Position numbers and translations under genes: made by a program
Origin: Ilex aquifolium
Taxonomy: Eukaryota > Streptophyta > Magnoliopsida > Aquifoliales > Aquifoliaceae
Length of the DNA: 64,000 nt
Assembly: GCA_951799425.1 (NCBI GenBank)
Contig: OX637393.1
Coordinates: 35,475,744-35,539,743, forward strand
Reading direction: 5' to 3'
The notes under the pieces: model-generated
Seen by the model: only the letters and a program-made list of their open reading frames with translations
What the model was told of the DNA's origin: nothing
Database searches by the model: none
Shown: one piece after another, positions 33,317 to 45,910 of the stretch
Position numbering within the stretch: the stretch's first letter is position 1
Layout of the letters: every line of letters starts with the position of its first letter

Positions 33317-33558
33317 CTAGTTATAACCCGTGTCTGAAGACACGATGAAAGCACCCAAAAAATCGATCTTACTATATTAAAATTTTTCAACATGTGTATA
33401 TTATTGGATAATGTTTGAAATAAAAATTATGTTAAAATACAAATTAATCAAATATTAAATAATTGAACATTTGATAGAAATGAGTGATGTGATATTTTTA
33501 GGGGGGAAAATATGTAGGAAATAAAAATTTAAGTTGCTATATGTGTTTATTATATAGA
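33317..33558 (-). mobile_element. Non-autonomous Helitron, tandem copy 2
   Basis: On the minus strand it starts TCTATATAATAAACACATA and ends with hairpin CGTGTCT-TC-AGACACG, then GGTTATAACTAG at 33317. The CTAG end touches the TC start of copy 1 with no spacer, so the two are arranged head to tail. 242 bp. Confidence 0.78.
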
Positions 33559-33567
33559 ATACACACG

Positions 33568-33615
<48 letters not shown>
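33559..33615. repeat. (AC)n(GC)n(AC)n(AT)n microsatellite
   Basis: Compound alternating purine-pyrimidine run of about 57 bases, a candidate Z-DNA-forming tract, abutting the Helitron pair. Confidence 0.93.
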
Positions 33616-34460
33616 AATGTTATATATACTAACATCATAATTAACCTAGTACCATATAATTAAATAAAAATATAAAAACCATAAAATAAGTAATGAATTC
33701 ATACCTCCAACTCCATTTTCTATTTTCTTTTTCCCCTTTCCTCTCTCTCTCTCTCTCTTTCTCTGTATGTAGTGGTCCCCCACTTTTTGACTGGTGTCTT
33801 GTATAAAAAATTACTTAGCGCACCTTTATTAGATGAATTTAGAAATTAACCCCACCCATACAAACAAAGCTTTGGTAGTTACTTTAGTATAATAATTATG
33901 ATTATGATTATTTATCATTTTTGACCTTGGGTTTGACAAAATTAGGTTTCAATATCATTGCTCTTTTTTTGATTAATGCTATTGGGACCTAAAAAACTGA
34001 ACTGCATAATGATGTGTCAAGAGATGTAGTCTCAATGAAAAAGTCTAAGAGTTACAATTACAACACTAATCGCCACATTATTACATCAATTTTTTAGGTT
34101 CCAAAACTATTATTCTTTTTTTTATATGTCGAGAGCTTAAAAATTATAATCAAGTATTCATTGGGATAATACTCGAGTTGTGATCACATTCTCGGAACCC
34201 GACCCGAATCACATTCAACCACTTAAGTTGAATCCGAGAAGCAAAGTTGGGTTCAGGTGAGGGGAGGGCAAGGCAGAACAACTGTGTTGGTTCAATTAGG
34301 TTTATTCAACCCGAATTAAACTTGAATAGTAGCTCCAATTATATAACCCTAGAACTAAGGCAAAGTTCAACCCAAATTCAATTCAGTAACTCGAGTTCAA
34401 TATAAGTTTAAAATTTAAACATGGTAATCCTCGGGTGGAAAAGTGAAATTAATTCTATTA

Positions 34461-34721
34461 GAACATCTCCAACTTTGACTCAAATTTGGGCCAATATTTG
34501 AGTACAAAGTTTGATTTGATACAAAACACTCTAATGGAGAAACTCAAATTTAAATGAGGATAAACCCGAATTTAAAGGTTTGAGTCTTCCTTGATTTAAG
34601 TAAAAAATTGAGTCTCTCTTTATTTGGTATAAATTTGGGTATAATATTGGAGAAAGATTTTAGAAATTTTTTGTCCAAATTTAAATTTGGGTTTAAAAAT
34701 GAGTAACGGCCGGAAATGCTC
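34461..34721. mobile_element. Harbinger/Tourist-like MITE in RLP A intron 4
   Basis: Ends GAACATCTCCAAC and GCCGGAAATGCTC are an imperfect inverted pair of the same family as 38816-39183. The left flank is TTA, and the right flank ATA is a decayed 3 bp duplication. 261 bp, AT-rich. Confidence 0.6.
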
Positions 34722-36840
34722 ATAATTAATAGATGTGTTTTTAACATTTTAATAATCAACTCTTTTTTTTTTTTTTTCTTTCTCGTCGCCCTCATTCAAA
34801 AAAAGGGACAAGGGAATAAGACAAAATCCTCTCCCATATATCATCATATTTTCAAAAACCATATACCATTTGATTATCTGCCATATGACTAACAGTTCTA
34901 CTGCCATATGACTAACAGTTCTACGAGATACGAATGCATTTTGTATTTTGATTTCTTAATTTTGTTTCTTCTTATTTTCAAAATAGAGTTGAGTAGTCTG
35001 AACAACTTGGAGCGCTTATATTTGGATCATTCATTCATCAATGGGAGTTTTCTTCATAACGCTGGAGTGATGACTTCTCTAAGGGTTTTATCATTGTTTA
35101 GAAGTGGACTTCATGGCAGTCTACCTGCTCAAGGTATATATGAGTTTATTCATTAATGCCTTTTCCCCTTCCATGTATTGTTGCTTCGATGTTGAATCTT
35201 TAAAATAGGATCCTCAAATTTTTGTACATGTCACTAACAAAATTAATTTTTAATTTATATGAATAACAACTCATGCCAGGCATTACTTCTTTTATTTTAC
35301 AGGATTTTGTGACTTTAAGAACCTTGAAGAGATATATCTTAATCACAATGATTTTGAGGGGATACTTCCTTTGTGTATGGGAAACTTGACATCGCTCCGA
35401 GTATTGGATCTCTCCTTCAATAACTTGCATGGAAGTGTTGCCCAGTCTCCCATCACTATTCTCACTTCACTTGAATACCTTTCCGTTTCAGATAACCACT
35501 TCATGATTCCATTCTCATTTGCCTCATTTTTTAACCATTCAAAGCTTGAAGTCATTTTCAGTGATAATAACATAGTAACTATTGAAAATGAATCTCAATC
35601 ATGGATCCCAAGATTTCAACTGAAGGTTTTTACTTTGTCAAATTGTGCCATTAAAACACTACCTCCTGTCCTGTATTACCAAAATGAGATGATAGTTGTT
35701 GATCTCTCCCACAACTTATTGGGGAAGTTCCCCACCTGGTTGTTAGAGAATAATACGAGATTGGAATTACTTAACCTACGAAATAACTCTTTAATGGGGC
35801 CTTTTCAAATGCCTTCTTATCCTAATCCTCACATTTTATATGCAGATGTTTCTGACAATTACATAAATGGTCAAATTCCTACAAATTTAGATATGATCTT
35901 TCCAAGCTTAGAGTTTGTCAACATGTCTAATAATATGATTGATGGTCGTATTCCTCCTGGTTGTGGCAATATCAGTTCTTTACGGGGCATAGACTTATCT
36001 AACAATCGTTTATTTGGAAGAATACCAGAACATCTGCAAATGGGTCTTTCCTCCTTGCAGTTTCTCAAACCATCAAATAATTACTTGCATGGTCAAATAT
36101 TTGCCAGTCTTCTCAACCTGGTTTGGTTATATTTGGACAACAATCACTTTCTTGGAAACATACCAGACTGCTTATCAAATGCCTCTACGTTGATGACAGT
36201 GGATATTTCTAGTAACCATTTGTCTAGCTTCCTTCCCCAGTGGATCGGGAATGTATCGTCTTTGAGGCAAATAAGTTTGGCCAAAAATCACCTTGAAGGC
36301 CCCATTCCATTGGGATTTTGCAAACTTGATTATCTTGAGTTTTTGGATTTATCTGAAAATAACTTGTCAGGCTCTGTGCCATCTTGTTTCAACCCTTCAC
36401 ACATAACTCATGTCCATCTGAATAAAAATAGATTGAGTGGTCCATTGACTCTTGCATTCTATGACAACTCATATTTGGTGACATTAGACCTTGGAGATAA
36501 CAGGTTGACTGGTGAAATCCCGAATTGGATAGGCAAACTTTCTGCATTGAGGGTTCTTATCTTGAAACGTAACAATTTTGGAGGCAACATTCCCAGTCAA
36601 TTATGCCACTTGAAACAATTAAGCATGATTGATCTTTCTCTGAATAGACTTTCTGGTCCTATTCCCAATTGCCTGTCTAACCTGACTTATGAGCCGAGCA
36701 TTGAAAAATCTCTTACAGATTTGGAACTCTTTAGTTTTCTTAATCCAAGGGCTTTATCATTTTCAATCATGGAAATTACTAGATATTTTTATTTTCTAGA
36801 TCTATCTAGTTCCTATTTTGTTGAAATGTCGAATGCCAAA

Positions 36841-36843
36841 TAA
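36841..36843 (+). other. In-frame TAA in RLP A
   Basis: The reading frame is open from 35303 to this codon and again from 36844 to 37509 in the same register. RLP B reads Lys-Glu at the corresponding place (53640-53645), so a single substitution suffices to explain the stop. Confidence 0.85.
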
Positions 36844-37512
36844 AATGTGGAGTTCACAACAAAGAATAGTACCTATCCATATCAGGGTTCTGTCCTTGAT
36901 TTGATTTCGGGAATTGATTTCTCTTGCAACCAATTAACTGGTACTATACCACCAGAAATTGGGAACTTAAGTGAGCTCTTCATGTTAAATCTATCCCATA
37001 ACTATCTCCTTGGATCCATTCCGGCATCATTGTCCAACCTAAGTCATATTGAGAGTTTAGATCTTTCCTATAACAACCTGACTGGGAGTATCCCCTCTGA
37101 ATTGACTAAGTTGAACTTCTTGGCGGTCTTCAGTGTAGCATACAACAATTTATCAGGTAAAACTCCAGATTTGAAAGCTCAGTTTACTACCTTCAGCCAG
37201 AGTAGTTACGAGGGAAATCCTTATCTTTGTGGACCTCCATCATATAACAATTGTACTGATGTCCGAGCACAATCGTCAATTCCAAAAGATTCAGAGGAAG
37301 AGCAAAATGATGGTGGTTTCACTGACATGGATGTATTTCATGTAAGCTTTTTAGTGTCTTATATCATGTTGTTATTAGGAACTTTAGCAGTTCTTTATGT
37401 GAACCCTCGTTGGCGAAGGGCATGGCTCCATTTGGTTGAAGCTTGTATGACCTCTTGCTACTATTTTGTTATTGACAGTTTTCATAAGTTGTTCAACCGC
37501 AACATTGTGTGA

Positions 37513-38812
37513 CCCATTAGCTAGATTTTTATGTGTACTCTTTCAATAAAAGCATTGTACTATTTTAAATTTTTCAGTAGATAATGGTTTCAGTTTATGT
37601 AGTTCTATCATTAGGTTATGTTATGCATTTTACTCATGTAGTCATGAGAGAAAAAGGAAGTGCTCCAAAAGAGTTCATTGTGTTCCCTCAATAAACCAAT
37701 GGATAACTTAAATGAAAATTTATCTGCACAAATAGCCATTGTATAGCTTGCCTACATACCTTTTAATCCCAAGTAGTAATGTTCAAAAACACTTTACTTT
37801 CCTAAAGTTCAAAAATATACACAGACTTTGTGTTTTTGGACCAACATATAATTGATTCCCGAATTGAAGTAGGTAAAAGTCATTTGATTTACTTTCTATA
37901 AATATATAAAATCAATGGAACCGGACCATATCTACCCACATTAGCAAATGAATCCCAGCCTAAGTGGTTGGTAGAAGTTAAAAGAATAAACTACCATTAA
38001 GTGGAGGTGATCATGGTACCTCATGATTAGATTATTATTAGGAGGTTACTTTGGTGGTTGCTCCCTCTTGTGACATAAATATAGAATTCTTGGCAGAATT
38101 CTATATATAAGAAAGACACTCAAAAGCAAATACTCTTCTTCCCCACAAATTCTATCTCTCTTTGCACTTTTTTTTGGGTTAACACCATACACCCTTATAT
38201 TTGTGAGCGTGGAAATTCAAGAAGGGACTCTAGTAGCCACTTCTACAACCTAGTATGTAATTTGAGTGAGTAAGAAAGCTTGGAGAAGTTTAGGTTTGAG
38301 ATTGTTGGACTCGTAACAATTTAGTTCAATTTGAGTTCATCAAAGATATACCGAAATCCCTTTATGTGATATGTGCCATTATATGACGATACTTTCAAAC
38401 AAACTTTCAATATTTCTGAAACTTCTTGATCCTTATTTTCCCACTTCATTATTTGGGTCCTTGTATTGAAAGTGTGAGTATTATTAATCTACTTTTTGCC
38501 AGACTTTGTTGTTATGTTGTCTAAAAAATAACATTTTTTTTTTTTTTTGATTCTTTTTCTGTTCTATTTGTTTCCACTATATGGTTGACTATACAAGGTA
38601 TATAGCCAATGCCTTCATTCTTTAATCCTAATTTTAGTTCCAAGTACATAGAGCAAACACATATTTTGAAATGTCTCCAAGATAAACTAATAACTTATTG
38701 AAGACATCGAAGACAAAATATAGTCACGTTTTGCTTCGGCACAAAATGCTATAGTAAATGCCAACCTTTTGTCCATTGATAATTTTCCAAAGTCAATACG
38801 TTTTTATTTTGA
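37513..38812. other. RLP A 3' flank, no gene
   Basis: AATAAA at 37545-37550 is the likely poly(A) signal. 37780-37890 is similar to the 3' flank of RLP B (54690-54795), so the duplication unit extended past the gene. Otherwise nothing recognised. Confidence 0.5.
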
Positions 38813-38815
38813 TAA

Positions 38816-39183
38816 GAGCATCTCCAACCCACTCTCTATTTTTTCTCTTTTAGCTACGTTAGCTAGTTAAACACAAAAAATTCTCTCCAACCCACTTTCT
38901 ATTCCACTCTCTATTTCCTAGTTAACCCAAATGGCTCACCAAATGTGGTGAGCCATTTGAGCTCTCTAAATTCTCTCTCTACCTTTTTTTCTCTTTATCT
39001 CTCTCTATATATATGTTTTACTTTTTTTAAATTATTGGAAGTTAGTGAAAGTTGGGTGTAATAGTTAGCTAAAATAGAGAGTATGGTTGGAGTGAATTTT
39101 AAAAAGTTACTAACTAAAGTAGTGAATTGAATATTTAAATATATTTTGAGTAACTATTTTGTTGAGTGTGGTTAGAGATGTTC
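38816..39183. mobile_element. Harbinger/Tourist-like MITE
   Basis: Termini GAGCATCTCCAACC and GGTTAGAGATGTTC are a near-perfect 14 bp inverted pair, flanked by TAA at 38813-38815 and 39184-39186, the TWA duplication of PIF/Harbinger insertion. 368 bp without coding. Confidence 0.85.
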
Positions 39184-39186
39184 TAA

Positions 39187-40110
39187 TTGACTGAAACTAA
39201 CTTTTTGCATTGCCCCTTTTTTGTCACCTTATTTGTCAAAACAAAAATAAGTTTTTCTTGTATGATGAGTCAATCAATTAGTCATAATCATTAGCATGAC
39301 TCGACCTTTGATTTATCTCAATCCTATTATTGAGGAATATATATATATTGGTATTCCCCTACCACAGAAAGCACATTCAACTAAAAATTTTCCTATGTAA
39401 AAATCCAAAATTCATCACTAAAAGAACTTTGCTACAAATTTTTTTGTTGCAATATTTGTTGGAGGGAGCCCGTAGCTAAGTGCTGACGAAATTTAATCTT
39501 AGGTAAAAGTTGAGTTTTTTCATGGAAAAGTTTTGCTGGTGGCAACTTTTGCCTAAGAAAATATATTCTAAGGTAAAAAGGGTTGCCTTTTCAACATAAT
39601 CTTTCCCTATGAAAATTTTTCCCTGGTAAAAATCGTATTATTTAAAAAAAAAAAAACTAAATGAATTAATACCAATTAAACTACCCAAAAACAAACTAAA
39701 TGAATTTATACCCAGGACTTCAAAAACAAATCAAGAATGCAAATAAAGATAATCAAAAATAGTGCACAATACTCCATAACCGACTCTTGGTATAAATCTT
39801 ACCTAAAAAAAATCTTTGTACAAAACTTAAGCAAAATAATGCGTAGTGTCTTATGCATTACAAAAGAACCCATGGAGATTTCTCATTTTGATAGTCTGTA
39901 TCAATTTCCACAATGGTGTGGCCAAGCGCTTGAATGCCAAAAAGTTAGTTGTCAATGCTTTTACATTTGTACTACTTCACATTCCTCTTTAACTTTGTCA
40001 TTTGCAAAAACATTTTTTCAAAAACCAATGTGAGATGAAGGCTAAATCAATTATAAATGACTTACAAACATCACTGCTAATTACCTAAGAAAATGGCAAA
40101 TATATGTTCA
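39187..40110. other. Intergenic, nothing firm
   Basis: AT-rich. 39390-39640 has repeated CTAAGGTAAAA/TTACCTAAG-like words that may belong to a transposon, but no boundaries were found. Confidence 0.35.
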
Positions 40111-40740
40111 AGTTTTAGCTATGGGGAAAATAAAGGAAACCGGGTATAAAGTTGGAAATGGCTTAAACACATTTCCCTGGTTGGACCCATGGCCCCCTAG
40201 GGGTATCATTCAGCAGGTCTGGGGTGAGAACATGGTGAAAAATTCTAGCCTTGAGAGAGAAGGAAAAGTCTGTAGCATAGTGGGAACTTATGGATGGGTA
40301 TGGCCTGAGCCCGTGAATGCTGAAATTAAGGAAGTTCTTAACACTATTCCATCAACTTTTAGGCTTGGTCTGGTTGCTAAAGACTGTTAAATGGATCTCC
40401 TCAACCATTTTTTGCACCAAATCTTCATGGGAATGCTTTAGATTCAAGCAGCAACAACAAAGATGGTCACATATTGTATGGTTTCTTGTTGCCATTCCTA
40501 GGCACAACTTCATTATGTGTCTCGCAGGAAGAGCGAGATCGACTATAGACTCAAGATATACTTCTGCTATATGGCATCATTTCTAGGGCTATTTGTGTCT
40601 TTTGTAGAGGTGGGGTGGAGACACACAACCATCTCTACTTTGAATATCCATTGTAGAGTTAGTAAGGTCCTTGTAATCTTTCAGATATTGAATAAAATCT
40701 TTAATATTGCATCTTTACTGATATCTTTCTTCGATTGTCA
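40111..40740 (+). pseudogene. LINE ORF2 relic (zf-RVT region)
   Basis: Split over at least three frames: VGNGLNTFPWLDPWPPRGI, then KVCSIVGTYGWVWP, then WSHIVWFLVAIPRHNFIMCL. These match, in order, the LINE C-terminal region also seen at 29232-30440. Strongly decayed, no poly(A) or target duplication found. Confidence 0.8.
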
Positions 40741-42054
40741 TTTCCTACAACCTTAGTCTGTCTTTCCTCAATGTCAAAAGAGAGGTGAAGGATATTAGGT
40801 TATAGTGAGAGTAAAAGGAACTATGAAGGCCAGGAGGTGCCATGAAGATTGTTCTAGTAGCTCAAAGACGAGTCTTATAATCTAGCTTGAGACACAGGAA
40901 CGGGAAGCAGGCTTCAGGAAGGAATGAAAAATGAGGAGGAAGCGAGGTGGACTATACAATCAATATGTGATTTTGATTATTTTCATGTTAAATATTAGAT
41001 TTGAGCTTTAGCATAATCTAAATATATTAGAAAGGGAGATCAAAACATTAGAAAAACAAAAACGTGAACTAGAATCACGACCAACAACTTTATTTAACTT
41101 AAGAATAGTTAATCTTTGAATTAGAGATAAATAATCAAAAACTTAGAAGCCAACCAAAAGCTTTGTATTGGATAGTATAGTATTTTAGAATAGACAATAT
41201 ATTAGTTTAAATACAAGGGGCAATAGTATAATTTAGTCATTGGGAAATAATTTCCAAAGTACCCTTACGGTGTGTTTGTTTGGGGGATTGCTATGCATGG
41301 GATTGTGAAATATATTCCTTCCATTTCCAATATCTATGTAAAGTAGTACCAGTAATAAAAAGTAAACAATCCCCTCCCATGTTTATTTATTCAATTGGTA
41401 CTATGGTGGATCCCACAAACAACCATCTATTTTATCACATCTCATATAACAAATATACAATTTTACCCCTAATACCTACCATTCCATTACTCCATTTGTG
41501 TAATGATTTTGCAATATATTTGATGTAACATTTGCTATGGCAATTCCTACCCAAAAAAAAAATATTTGCTCTTACAAAAAAAATTCACATAAATTATCAT
41601 AACTCTCATTAACACACATTTTAGCCAATGTTGTAAGAAATTTTTATTCAACAAAAAACCCTAAAACCAGGTCCACAGTGTGCGATTATACAAAAAAAAC
41701 TTGAAATAAAAATATTTGCTTAATCAAATGGTCACCAAAAGAACATAAAATCAAACCATGTTGTTGAAGGCCACCAAAATTATCGACGAATGCATCCAAT
41801 TAAAAAACCTGGTAAAATTCCGAATATGGCATTTTTTGGGCTTTTTGAAGCAACTCTCTGGAAAACCCAACCTTTTTAACTTAATTTTTTTAATCATTGA
41901 AATCCAATACCCATTCTTTGTGTCATTGTGGAAACAGAAACACACCCCATGTGTACACGGATGGGGGTAGGAGAAATTGGATTGCAGCGAATGAGGGTTG
42001 TGGGTACAATCGTTATTAGCAATAGGGGTTTCAACAAACATAAATTAACAAGGG
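40741..42054. other. Intergenic, no gene
   Basis: Low-complexity AT-rich DNA. 41270-41560 begins with CGGTGTGTTTGTTTGGGGG, a MITE-end-like sequence, without a convincing partner. Confidence 0.35.
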
Positions 42055-42059
42055 TTTTG

Positions 42060-42329
42060 TGATAAGACCAGGAAGAAAGATGCAGAAGAATAAGCAAAAT
42101 TCCCACTTCTAGGGGGAAACCCTTTGTTATTAAAATTGAAAAGAATACAAATTTCTGCTCTCCTCATCTACCCACAGAGACTCCAAATAAATACAGAAAA
42201 AATAGCTTAATCAACTCCTAATCAGATCCTAGAATCCAGCCAATCAACCATTATTAATTGCAGCATAAATCCCGCTAATTGCGGCGTGATTTGCTGCATG
42301 ACATTTTCCTTCTAAAACTTCCCATATCA
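42060..42329 (-). repeat. 3' LTR of Reina element
   Basis: 270 bp, near-identical to 46824-47093. Lowest-coordinate LTR, therefore 3' on the minus strand. Confidence 0.95.
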
Positions 42330-42346
42330 ATCCATCTCCCTCAAAA
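42330..42346 (-). promoter_or_regulatory. Polypurine tract of Reina element
   Basis: Minus strand TTTTGAGGGAGATGGAT directly abuts the 3' LTR. Confidence 0.85.
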
Positions 42347-42358
42347 TAGGCCTTGCCC

Positions 42359-42830
42359 TCAAAGCCTAAATGCTGGAAAACGCTGCTCGATATCTTGCCA
42401 ATATTCCCAAGTGGTGTCTTCAGGAAAGCTGTTGGTCCAATGAATTAATACCTGTGTGACTGCCCTATTATTCCTCTTAACCAGCCGTCGGTCCAAGAGT
42501 GCCAATGGTTCAAGTTTCACCCGACCAGCGTCATCTACTGGGGGTAGCTCCGTTTGGACAGTCACTTGTTCCCCAAGTTTTTTCTTAAGGCAGGAAACAT
42601 GAAACACGGGATGGATGGAGGATGCCACTGGGAGTTGCAATCGATAGGCGATTTGTCCCACTCGTTCTAATACTGGAAAAGGGCCAAAGAACTTGGGGGC
42701 CAGCTTCTTGTTTTCTCTCTATGCTAAGGATGTTTGTCGAAAGGGTTGTAGACGGAGATAGACGAGGTCCCCAACCTCGAATGTTCTCTCAGTTCGTTTT
42801 GCATCTGCAACCTGTTTCATTCTATGTTGA
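42359..42830 (-). pseudogene. Reina integrase C-terminus and chromodomain
   Basis: The open part 42661-42359 gives IAYRLQLPVASSIHPVFHVS, the linker typical of gypsy integrase tails, and a chromodomain-like end (VLIHWTNSFPEDTTWEYW). Chromodomains of this type steer integration toward marked chromatin. Upstream, 42662-42830 holds the GDLVYLRLQPFRQ block, with an in-frame stop near 42720 and a frame change from the integrase core. Confidence 0.85.
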
Positions 42831-43406
42831 GACTTTTTGCAGATTTTCTTTGAGTAACCGGATGATTCTATCCCTCTCTCGCAGGCTATTGTCAACTGTT
42901 GCTACATTTGATTCCCCAGGCACATAGGGAGAATAAGTAGGGGGTGTGGTACAATAAATTACTTCAAAAGGAGTGACCTTGGTGGAAGTGTGAAAATTTG
43001 TATTGAACCACCACTCGGCCAAAGGTAACCATTTAGCCCATTCCTTGGGACGGTCCCCTGTCATGCAACGAAGATACTGCTCCAAACAACGGTTCACCAC
43101 CTCGGTCTGCCCGTCAGTTTGTGGGTGATAGGCAGTACTCATGTGTAACTGGGTTCCATATATCTTGAACAATCCTTGCCAGAAGTTACTAGTGAATACG
43201 GGATCCCGATCACTCACAATGGTACGTGGGAGTCCATGCAGCTTGAATATATTGTCCATGAAGGTTTGGGCAACATCTAAGGCAGTATATGGATGATGAA
43301 GTGCCATGAAGTGGGAGTACTTAACCGATCTACCACCACAAAAATCACATCCTTCCCATGTGAACGAGGAAGGCCCTCGATGAAATCCATAGATATGTCG
43401 CTCCAA
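42822..43406 (-). pseudogene. Reina integrase core
   Basis: About 195 codons containing IVSDRDPVFTSNFW (second catalytic Asp) and AYHPQTDGQTEVVNR (catalytic Glu). The first catalytic Asp (SMDFIEGLP) lies in the preceding frame, and a frameshift near 43320 separates them. Confidence 0.9.
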
Positions 43407-45910
43407 GGTCGATCCGGGATGGGGAGTGGCTGTAGGAGCCCGAGAGTTGCTATGTTTTTGGACTTATTGCGCTGGCATACATCGCACTCTGCCACATGTT
43501 TACGTACTTCACGACGGAGGCCCTTCCAATAATAGTGTCTTTTTATCCTATGTACCATCTTCTGAACACCTGAGTGCCCCCCACACGGCCCATCATGATT
43601 CTCTTGAATAATGGCTAATTTTAAGGCTGAATTTGTCCCAAGCCACAATCGTTCTTTATATAGTAACCTATTATGTCGCCACTGGAAGTTAGGCTGCAAC
43701 GTTGGGTCGACTTGTACGTCCTGGATAATAGTTTGAACCTTTGGGTCAGCTTTCCACTCATCTCGCAATTGATCAAGCCAATTGGCCACCTGTGCAGACA
43801 TTGCCATTAAATGGGCAGAATCTTCCTGCTGTCTTGAGAGTGCATCTGCCACCTTATTTTCACTTCCACTCTTATAGGATATTTCAAAGTCACACCCCAG
43901 CAATTTAGTTAACCATTTGTGTTGCATTGGTGTGGTTATGCGCTGCTCCAATAAATACTTCAGGCTGAAATGATCCGTCTTTATTTTAAAGTGTTGACCA
44001 ATGAGATAAGGTCTCCATTTTCTGACTGCAAAGACAATAGCCAGCATCTCCTTTTCGTATGTAGAGAGTCCCAAGGTTTTTTCTGACAAAGCCTTGCTTG
44101 CAAAGGCTATGGGCCTCCTTTCTTGCATTAGCACTGCTCCCAACCCTATTCCTGATGCATCACATTCCACAACAAAGGTCTTTGAAAAGTCCGGCATTGC
44201 TAATACTGGAGTTGTTGACATGGCCTTCTTAAGCTTGCTAAATGCATCACCTGCTTCAATAGACCATAAAAAGTTATCTTTTTTCAGCAAGTCAGTAAGT
44301 GGTTTGCTAATCTTCCCATAGTCTTTCACAAAGCGTAGATAATACCCTGTGAGACCTAAAAACCCACGGAGAGCCTTAAGGGTGTGAGGTTGAGGCCACG
44401 CCACCATGCTAGCAATTTTGTCGGGGTCAGCTGCGACTCCGTTGTTTGAAATAATGTGGCCTAAGTATTCCAGCTGCCTTTGCCCGAATGAGCACTTGGA
44501 CCTTTTCACCGAGAGCTGATTTTGGAGCAATATACCCAAGGTCACCTCCAAGTGATGGAGATGGTCATCCCACGTACGGCTATACACCAAAATATCATCG
44601 AAAAAGACGAGGATAAATTTACGTAAATAGGGCCGAAATACCTCGTTCATCACACTTTGAAATGTTGATGGAGCATTGGTTAGCCCAAAAGGCATAACTA
44701 GAAATTCATAATGCCCTTCGTGAGTTCTAAACGCCGTCTTCTGTATGTTGTCGGGGTGAACTCGAATTTGGTGATAACCTGTCCGTAAATCTAATTTTGA
44801 GAAGAATAGTGCTCCATGAAGTTCATCCAAGAGTTCATCAATAATTGGTATCGAAAATTTGTCTTTGATGGTTTCTCGGTTCAATGCCTGATAGTCCACA
44901 TACAGCCTCCATGTGGCGTCTTTCTTTTTGACTAGCAAAACTGGAGATGAAAACGGGCTTACGCTCGGTTGTATGGTGCCAGCTTCAAGCATTTCTTTTA
45001 CAATCTTTTCAATCTCATTCTTTTGAATATAAGGGTAGCGGTAAGGTCTCACACTAATGGCTGGACAACCTGGTTTTAGTGGGATTTTGTGATCTTGTTG
45101 CCTGCGAGGAGGTAAGCCACGAGGCTCTGCAAACACCAGATCAAACCGAGCCAATAATCCTGATAATCCAGGATTTTCTGCTTTATTTTGTACCTGGACA
45201 GAATTTGGCTGTGATAAGGCTTGAATTGAGAATATCTGGGCCACAGCTCCTTGCGTAGACTGTTGTAACAAACAGCCCATCTTGTCTGCACCAATTAACT
45301 TTACAGGTCCTGTGGTAGCACCCCTCAACACATGCCTTTTACCCTTAAAGTTAAACTCCATCTTCAGGTTTTGGAAGTCCCAAAGGATAGGTCCGAGGTT
45401 GGCGAGCCATTGAACACCAAGGACCATGTCACACCCACCTAAGGGTAAGAGCCGCATGTCTGCTTCGAACTGGGTTCCTTGCATAACCCATTGTAATCCA
45501 TGACACATAGCAAAACTAGCAACTCTAGTGTCGTCTGCTACCGCCACAAATAAGGGACTGGTTTGATAGGTGGCGCACCCAGTTCGTTTGGCTACTTCTG
45601 GGTTAAGAAAGTTGTGGGTGCTTCCTGAATCAATCAAAATTGTTACTGGCCTCCGTTTCACAAATCCTCTTACCCGCATGGTCTGGTATGATGTAGAGCC
45701 GGTCAGAGCATGGACCGAGATGACTGGTTCGTCAGTTGGAATATCAATGGTGCCTTCAAGGGGTTCGGCCGTGGCTTCCTCAAATTGTTCTCCTTCTTCT
45801 TGGGGCTCGTCTGGTTCTAAAAGGAATAGTTGTTGTTTCCTACACCTGTGGCCAATGACGTATTTCTCGTCACAATAATAACAAAGGCCCTTTGCACGTC
45901 GTTCCTCCAT
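43277..45910 (-). pseudogene. Reina zinc knuckle, protease, RT, RNase H and integrase N-terminus
   Basis: 877 open codons. A zinc-finger-like CYYCDEKYVIGHRC at residues 10-23 is followed by aspartic protease IDSGS (Asp at 94) and RT at about 290-450, with SKLDL (Asp 374) and FFDD (436-439). RNase H lies at about 560-680 (ECDASG, STYEKE, TDH, VADALSR). The integrase HHCC (GGHSGVQKM..., CDVCQRNK) and the first Asp (SMDFIEG) close the frame. All catalytic residues visible are present. The frame is in register with gag but separated from it by one TAA, and it ends early through a frameshift near 43320. Confidence 0.92.

Larger units (their letters stand above)
27807..37512 (+). pseudogene. RLP gene A: LRR receptor-like protein (RLP13/14/15/21 and Cuscuta-receptor type), one in-frame stop
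   Basis: Exons 27807-28191, 28290-28445, 31464-31541, 31646-31783, 34987-35133 and 35303-37512. All introns are GT-AG and all but the start are phase 1, so exons join to 1038 codons. The order is signal peptide (ALIWFCGVGCFG), LRRNT cap with paired Cys (ESDCCYWEGVECN), more than 20 extracellular LRRs of the plant LxxLxLSxNxLxGxIP type, an island, four LRRs, an acidic juxtamembrane stretch, one membrane span (FLVSYIMLLLGTLAVLYV) and a short tail without kinase. Such RLPs sit in the plasma membrane and signal with SOBIR1-type kinases. A TAA at 36841-36843, in the island, truncates the product at 814 residues, before the last LRRs and the membrane span. AATAAA lies at 37545. It could be a pseudogene, a null allele or a secreted receptor fragment. 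Confidence 0.88.

Noticed and set aside
39390..39640. CACTA-like terminal sequence
   Set aside because: A CACTA-like start (TCACTAAAAGAAC) and repeated CTAAGGTAAA words are suggestive, but no second terminus or 3 bp duplication was found.
40121..40756. Three overlapping plus-strand frames as separate small genes
   Set aside because: Consecutive pieces of one decayed LINE C-terminal region in different registers.
41270..41560. MITE starting TGTGTTTGTTTGG
   Set aside because: No matching inverted end or flanking duplication could be found.
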